Of a stretch of DNA of 64,000 nucleotides, positions 59,421 to 64,000 are shown one piece after another. Position numbers and translations under genes: made by a program. The notes beneath the pieces were generated by a model that did not search any database, had not been told where the DNA came from, and worked only from the letters and a program-made list of their open reading frames with translations. The stretch's first letter is position 1. Each line of letters starts with the position of its first letter. This DNA comes from Atherinomorus stipes (taxonomy: Eukaryota > Chordata > Actinopteri > Atheriniformes > Atherinidae), in assembly GCA_023101725.1 (NCBI GenBank), contig JALJCO010010208.1:1-64000 (forward strand), read 5' to 3'.

Positions 59421-62419
59421 GACTAAAACCTGACTGACTGCACATTAAAATTAACAACACATATTTTTTTCCTTACTATTTTGCAATGCAGCCTATTAAA
59501 TGACAGGTGACAACATGCGGGTAACTACCATATAACAATGACTAACACTGTCCAGCCAATAATATGATCCGGATCAAACATCTTTACTTACGCAGCCAAT
59601 CTAATGTCATCAACAGCACTTCATGCTGACGTGCCGCTACTTTGCAGCTCAGCATGTAGTCAAGCTGCAGCAGAGAGGTAAATACTTCTAACTTATTATA
59701 AGGTTATCCCGACCCTGTGCTCACACCAGATGAGAATAAAATTATTCGTGCAAATAAATTACATGTAAAAATTAAAAAAAAAAAAAATTAAAAAATGACC
59801 ATGACAATGCGATAAATAGCAATTATTGGGGTGGTGGGCCGCCCTGGGGTACAGTCCTCCGAGTGTCCCCGGTCGTTCCGTCAGGTCCCGCTGGCCTCCC
59901 CACTCTCTCGCCCCTTTCCGTCACTGCGTGCCTGGCCCAAAAAATCCTTAAAAAAAAAAAAAAAAAAAATTGTAATCATTACCCAGCAATTTCATATATA
60001 CATATATATATAATATCAAAATTTACAGCAGTAGTATCCGTTTGGACATAAATTCTCATACAGCAGGTTGGGGAAAGTAAGGGGTTGATAAACTTACTGT
60101 TTTTCAGAAATTTGATTTTGTGGCTCCATCATATCTTGTCTCAATTGGGGTATATCGTATATCATGTTGATGACAAACACACATTTAAGAATCAAGAGTG
60201 CATCTATATATTACCCTGCGTGTTGCAATGTTTAGAGTTATTCAAAATGTAGTAATGATGCATACATAACATAAATCTATTGGGAGACAATCATATGATC
60301 CTGTTAACAGCATCATAGGAAAGCATAGATCATTCAAATGTTGCATGCAACTAATTTCATGATGAAACACAAAAATTTAGATCTGGCAGCTCTGTTGCTG
60401 TGAACTTACATTGTGCTTCGAGCCAGAGACAAATGAAGGCATAAATCAGAAAGAAAGAGTAGCAGTAGGAAGAGGGGGGCGGTTGTAGATGAAAATGTGA
60501 GTGGCAGATAGGAGGAGAGGTAGACTGGCAAGCAGGTGGGTGTGGAGACGAGTCAGACAACCATGAGGAATTGCATAATGGCTGGAGACTAGCAGAAGAC
60601 CTCAGCAGGTGTGTGTGTGTGTGTGGGGGGGTTTCTACGACATTCATGAGGCTCTTCAACAGTAGTACACTAATGAAAGACTTGATAAGACAACAGAGCA
60701 GGAGTCAAGTGCAAGTCCTCTGCTCAGGCATAATTTCTGCAAACTTATCTTTTTTCCGTCTGAACAGAAGACCCATCAGGACTTTGTAAGCTTAGCTCCC
60801 ATAAAGGCAGGGCTGCATATGAAACAAGCACAGTTTAATAAAGTCTGTTAAACCTTAATATGAAATATGGGCTAGGAGAGTCCATCTGGGAAAGAATGGG
60901 TCATTCATTTAAGTGTGCTGCTCTGCTCTTGCGACACTTATAGTCTCTTTAAGTACAACTTACTTCATGTGTGACTGGCTACAATGCTGGTAGATGATCA
61001 TGGATATAAAACATAGAGCACGGCTAAAAAAAATCAATAACTGTGATTGAGGCCATTTACCGTTTCATTATCCTAGATTCATGACCTACCACAGCCCCAT
61101 TCTGTTGTTGCCTCCCGGCTAAAGCTCACTGTCACTCACATTTGGTCATTAAGTGCCAATCACCCAGTGCTCTAGGCTATAATTTTACCAGATCTTGGTG
61201 CCACTGCAGATGTCTCATAATGATCCCTTGCCTTTGTCATGCATAATTCAATATAGGTACAGTTGACAAAATTTAACCTCAACAATAGACTTTGACCAAA
61301 TTGATCAGTTTGCATTGTCGTAGTTTCAGTTTTAGTGGTCTATAAAGAAATTTCTGCAGCTTTCTCTGTTGGCTAGATAAACTTGAAGAAACAAAGAGGT
61401 AATTGCATCAAATGTCAAAGCAAATTTCACATGATTTCATTTAAAAACCCATTGAACATTTGGTGACAACAGTCTATAAGCAGCCATTAGCACAGGTACA
61501 CTGTACTGTGTACACCCATAAAAGAATACCATCATAAATTTGCTGTTTTGATGATGCACGACCTATAGAATATCTTGGGAAGATAGTGGAGAAAATGAGT
61601 AGACGGGTTGATGTTGCTTCCACTCGACATACAGTACAATCTAAATCAGTAAGCTGTGATCCAGATAAGATAAAGTTAGATCTAAACGACAAGGTCAAAC
61701 TGTGGCTTCAAAGAAGATGCCTCAGTTAAAAGAAATAAAATGGCACACTGTGTAACGGCACAATTAAAAAACATTTCAAGGTTTACATGGGCAATGGTGA
61801 ATAAATATAAAGATGGGCCCTGGCATGGCAGTGAATGAAATGAAAACTGTCATGTGTCAGTAGTCATGATCCTGACTTTAATTGACAAGTTGTCATGGTA
61901 CAGGCATTTGGGAGGCAAATAAATCATTCACAGCCCAGAGAGACAGACCTGAGACAATTCATGCCTCTATTCCACCCAGTTAAAAAAAAAAAAAAAAAAT
62001 CAGAGGGAAGGCCATCTGAAAATGCAACATTCACCATGCCCAGATAAGGACACAGCACTAGTTCAGTCGAGTAGGTAAGACATAATATGCAGATGTTGTT
62101 TCTGAAGGTTGCAGCATTTGCCTGTCAAATGATATTGCAAGACTGGATGAATAAACTACTTCTAACCATAATGAGATGTGATTTCATTTTCTTGTATCAG
62201 ACAAATAAGAAATATATCAAGTAATAGTCATAATCCTGGATGTGCCATTTTACAGAAACACTCATATAGCAGACAAGTTTTGTAAAAAATGATGAAGAAA
62301 CCTATCTGGTAATCAGGCATTTTAACTTGTTAAATCCAGAGTTGGTATTCCTGTTCAGAAACACTTTTTGTTATACTGGGTGAAATGGTCCTTCCATCCT
62401 GACAGTAGTCAATACATCA
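59421..62419. other. Non-coding stretch with simple repeats
   Basis: No gene supported. GC-rich patch at 59830-59940 (CGTTCCGTCAGGTCCCGCTG) next to poly-A at 59950-59969; (GT)n followed by G7 at 60609-60631; poly-A at 61982-61999. The block 61060-61260 is repeat-free and GC-balanced and is a candidate conserved non-coding element. Confidence 0.4.
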
Positions 62420-62920
62420 TGTATTCATAAAAAAGAAGGAGAAAAAATCCGGACCTCTGTGAGAGCTGCAGTTCTGTAAAACCTCTGACAAATCTCTACC
62501 ATTCGCACTGGAAGGCAGGAATTGGTCATTCACAGAGTATAGAAAGAACGAATCTATGCCTCTATGTCTCGTGTCTGTCTCTCCCCTCTCATCGTCCTCT
62601 ATGTGCACCACTTTGTGCGCCGCTCACTGTAAACAAATATTGCTAACGGACTGCTAACTGCTGCTGCGCCCAAAAAACAAACCCAAAACAAAACAGATAA
62701 CTATTAAGTCTTGGAGGCATTGATGTTTGCAGTGTAGACTTTTTACACCGCAGAAGGAGTTGGAGGTGAGTAATAAGGCCTTTGGAAACGTGGTTTGTCA
62801 GCTGTTTACGAGCAAGCTAACAAGCTATTCACTCAGCTGTTATTGGTTAACCTGCACATAAAACATCGCACATACGCCCCCGCGTTCTGAATGCGTGGTT
62901 TTGGGTGGTGATTTTTTTTT
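62420..62920. repeat. Probable unclassified dispersed repeat
   Basis: A CpG-containing block unlike its surroundings, reading GGAAGGCAGGAATTGGTCAT, CACTTTGTGCGCCGCTCACT, GCTAACGGACTGCTAACTGC and CATACGCCCCCGCGTTCTGA. It is reminiscent of non-autonomous DNA elements in fish, but no inverted repeats or duplications were identified. Confidence 0.35.
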
Positions 62921-63152
62921 TAAAGTAGATTGTTCGAATCATTTTTCCAACATTGCCATTGTCCCAGCTTTAATTTGAGAGTAGCAAAGGTGACTGAACA
63001 TTTCTGTTACAGTATGTTTAAAAAAACATCACCACTTTACGGTTTAATACTTGTGAGAAAACCACTAAACATCATGACTACTTTGGAAAAAATCCAAAAG
63101 CATCTGTAAATGTTTAGATATTACTGTATATAAAAAGGGATGTTGAGACATA

Positions 63153-63639
63153 AGCCCCGTTTCCACCAGCGGGTCTGGGTCGGGACAGGCCGGATCGGTC
63201 CACGTTTTTTTGCGTCTCCACAGATAAAAACTGGGACGGGTTCCCTTATATCCGACCCGACCTAGCCTACTTTTTTGGTACCCTTCGGTAGGGGTACTGA
63301 TCTAATTGATCCGGACCAAAGAGGTGGAGCTAATACACAGCAATCCATTGATTCGTCAAAAAATCCATCACTTCCTGCTTGACCCGGCGTAAAAACAAAG
63401 TAGGGGTGATTCCTTTTGTTTCTGTCACGTGTGGTGTGGTGTTTTGGTTAAAAGGTGTTGCATGGCGATGATGTCACGCGATCACGTAGCAGCGCTCTCT
63501 GGTTCATACTCCGCCTCCGGGGTAAGGGGACAGTTTTCTGTGGGGACGCAATGTGAAATCAACATATCCGTACCAAAACCCACCCGATCCGTCCTGGCCC
63601 GACCTGACCTGACCCAGACCCGCTGGTGGAAATGGGGCT
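63153..63639. mobile_element. MITE with about 30-bp inverted repeats
   Basis: 487 bp. Left end AGCCCCGTTTCCACCAGCGG; right end reversed AGCCCCATTTCCACCAGCGG; the match continues as GTCTGGGTCGGG against GTCTGGGTCAGG, giving about 32 bp with two mismatches. Flanked by ATA on both sides (63150-63152, 63640-63642), a possible 3-bp duplication. The superfamily is not certain (a PIF/Harbinger-like origin is possible but ATA is not its usual target). Open frames inside it (63429-63803) are incidental. Confidence 0.8.
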
Positions 63640-63642
63640 ATA

Positions 63643-64000
63643 CATGTCATGCATAAGGTGTCAGTGTACTGAGGATGACACTTGGTCAAGGGTTTATATC
63701 TTGTAGATATTTTAGTTTGTTCGTTGAGCTCCTGCCTTGTCAAGTCATCTCCAGGAGTTAGATGCCTACTGGAAACTGACAAAATATTACTAGGAGCACT
63801 CATTCAGCATATGAATTATTCCTTCTTTTATGCACTTTGGAAAATCCAGAATAAAATTACAGACCCTTTTGTTACTGTCTTCAGTGTAAACAATAAATCA
63901 ATAAAGGAAATGAGGTAAAGAGCAGGCAATAATCAAAGCAATTGTGCCCAAACAAATTCACACTGAGAGAGGCTTCTGGTATAATTTCAGAGTACTATAT
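63643..64000. other. Unassigned right edge
   Basis: No gene, RNA or repeat recognised. Confidence 0.45.

Overview
This window looks like a stretch of teleost fish nuclear DNA, probably a percomorph. It is AT-rich and intergenic or intronic, with long gene-free AT-rich tracts, many simple repeats, and a dense set of fish-type transposable elements: hAT elements with 8-bp target duplications, TTAA-flanked MITEs, a decayed Tc1-like transposase, two non-LTR retrotransposon (LINE) tails with reverse transcriptase remnants, and tRNA-derived SINEs. I find no host protein-coding gene that I can support. Most open reading frames are short chance frames or lie inside transposons. Family names rest on motif memory and by-eye comparison; no database search was run.

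Layout. 1-10,630 is a transposon nest. A hAT-type MITE (100-918) is split by another hAT-like element (220-839). A TTAA-flanked MITE follows (1553-2079). An abundant-looking fish repeat (about 2210-7320) is split by a 4.4-kb hAT element (2815-7210), which itself carries a second hAT (3810-5211, perfect 8-bp duplication) and a piggyBac-like MITE (6287-7118). Next come another TTAA MITE (7535-8156) and two more hAT elements (9134-9362, 9669-10622). 10,631-37,600 is mostly single-copy-looking AT-rich DNA with a Tc1-like relic (12.6-12.95 kb), a possible LTR remnant (22.4 kb), a retroposon tail (26.7 kb) and the second piggyBac-like copy (29,574-30,640). 37,640-40,085 is a 5'-truncated LINE split by the second copy of the 7.5-kb MITE. 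40,981-49,112 holds two SINEs and a CAGGGCT-type hAT in otherwise plain sequence. 49,363-50,945 is a Rex1-like LINE split by a TTAA MITE. 53,850-56,594 is a hAT element that carries the second copy of that MITE joined, through one shared TTAA, to yet another TTAA MITE. 58,416-59,248 is a further hAT and 63,153-63,639 a MITE with long inverted repeats.

How it fits together. The nesting gives a relative order of insertions, because the TTAA elements sit inside LINE and hAT copies at clean TTAA sites. At least four distinct families starting TTAA-AGG are present, which suggests a Kolobok/T2-like group active fairly recently. Several GC-balanced, repeat-free blocks with many TAAT motifs (about 18.0-18.3, 20.4-21.0, 27.4-28.0, 35.5-36.1, 44.9-45.3, 45.9-46.4 and 61.0-61.3 kb) are candidates for conserved non-coding elements of a gene desert. 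One short stretch near 51.6 kb resembles an exon. A sequence with long homopolymers near 52.8 kb duplicates sequence 1 kb upstream and may be an assembly artefact.
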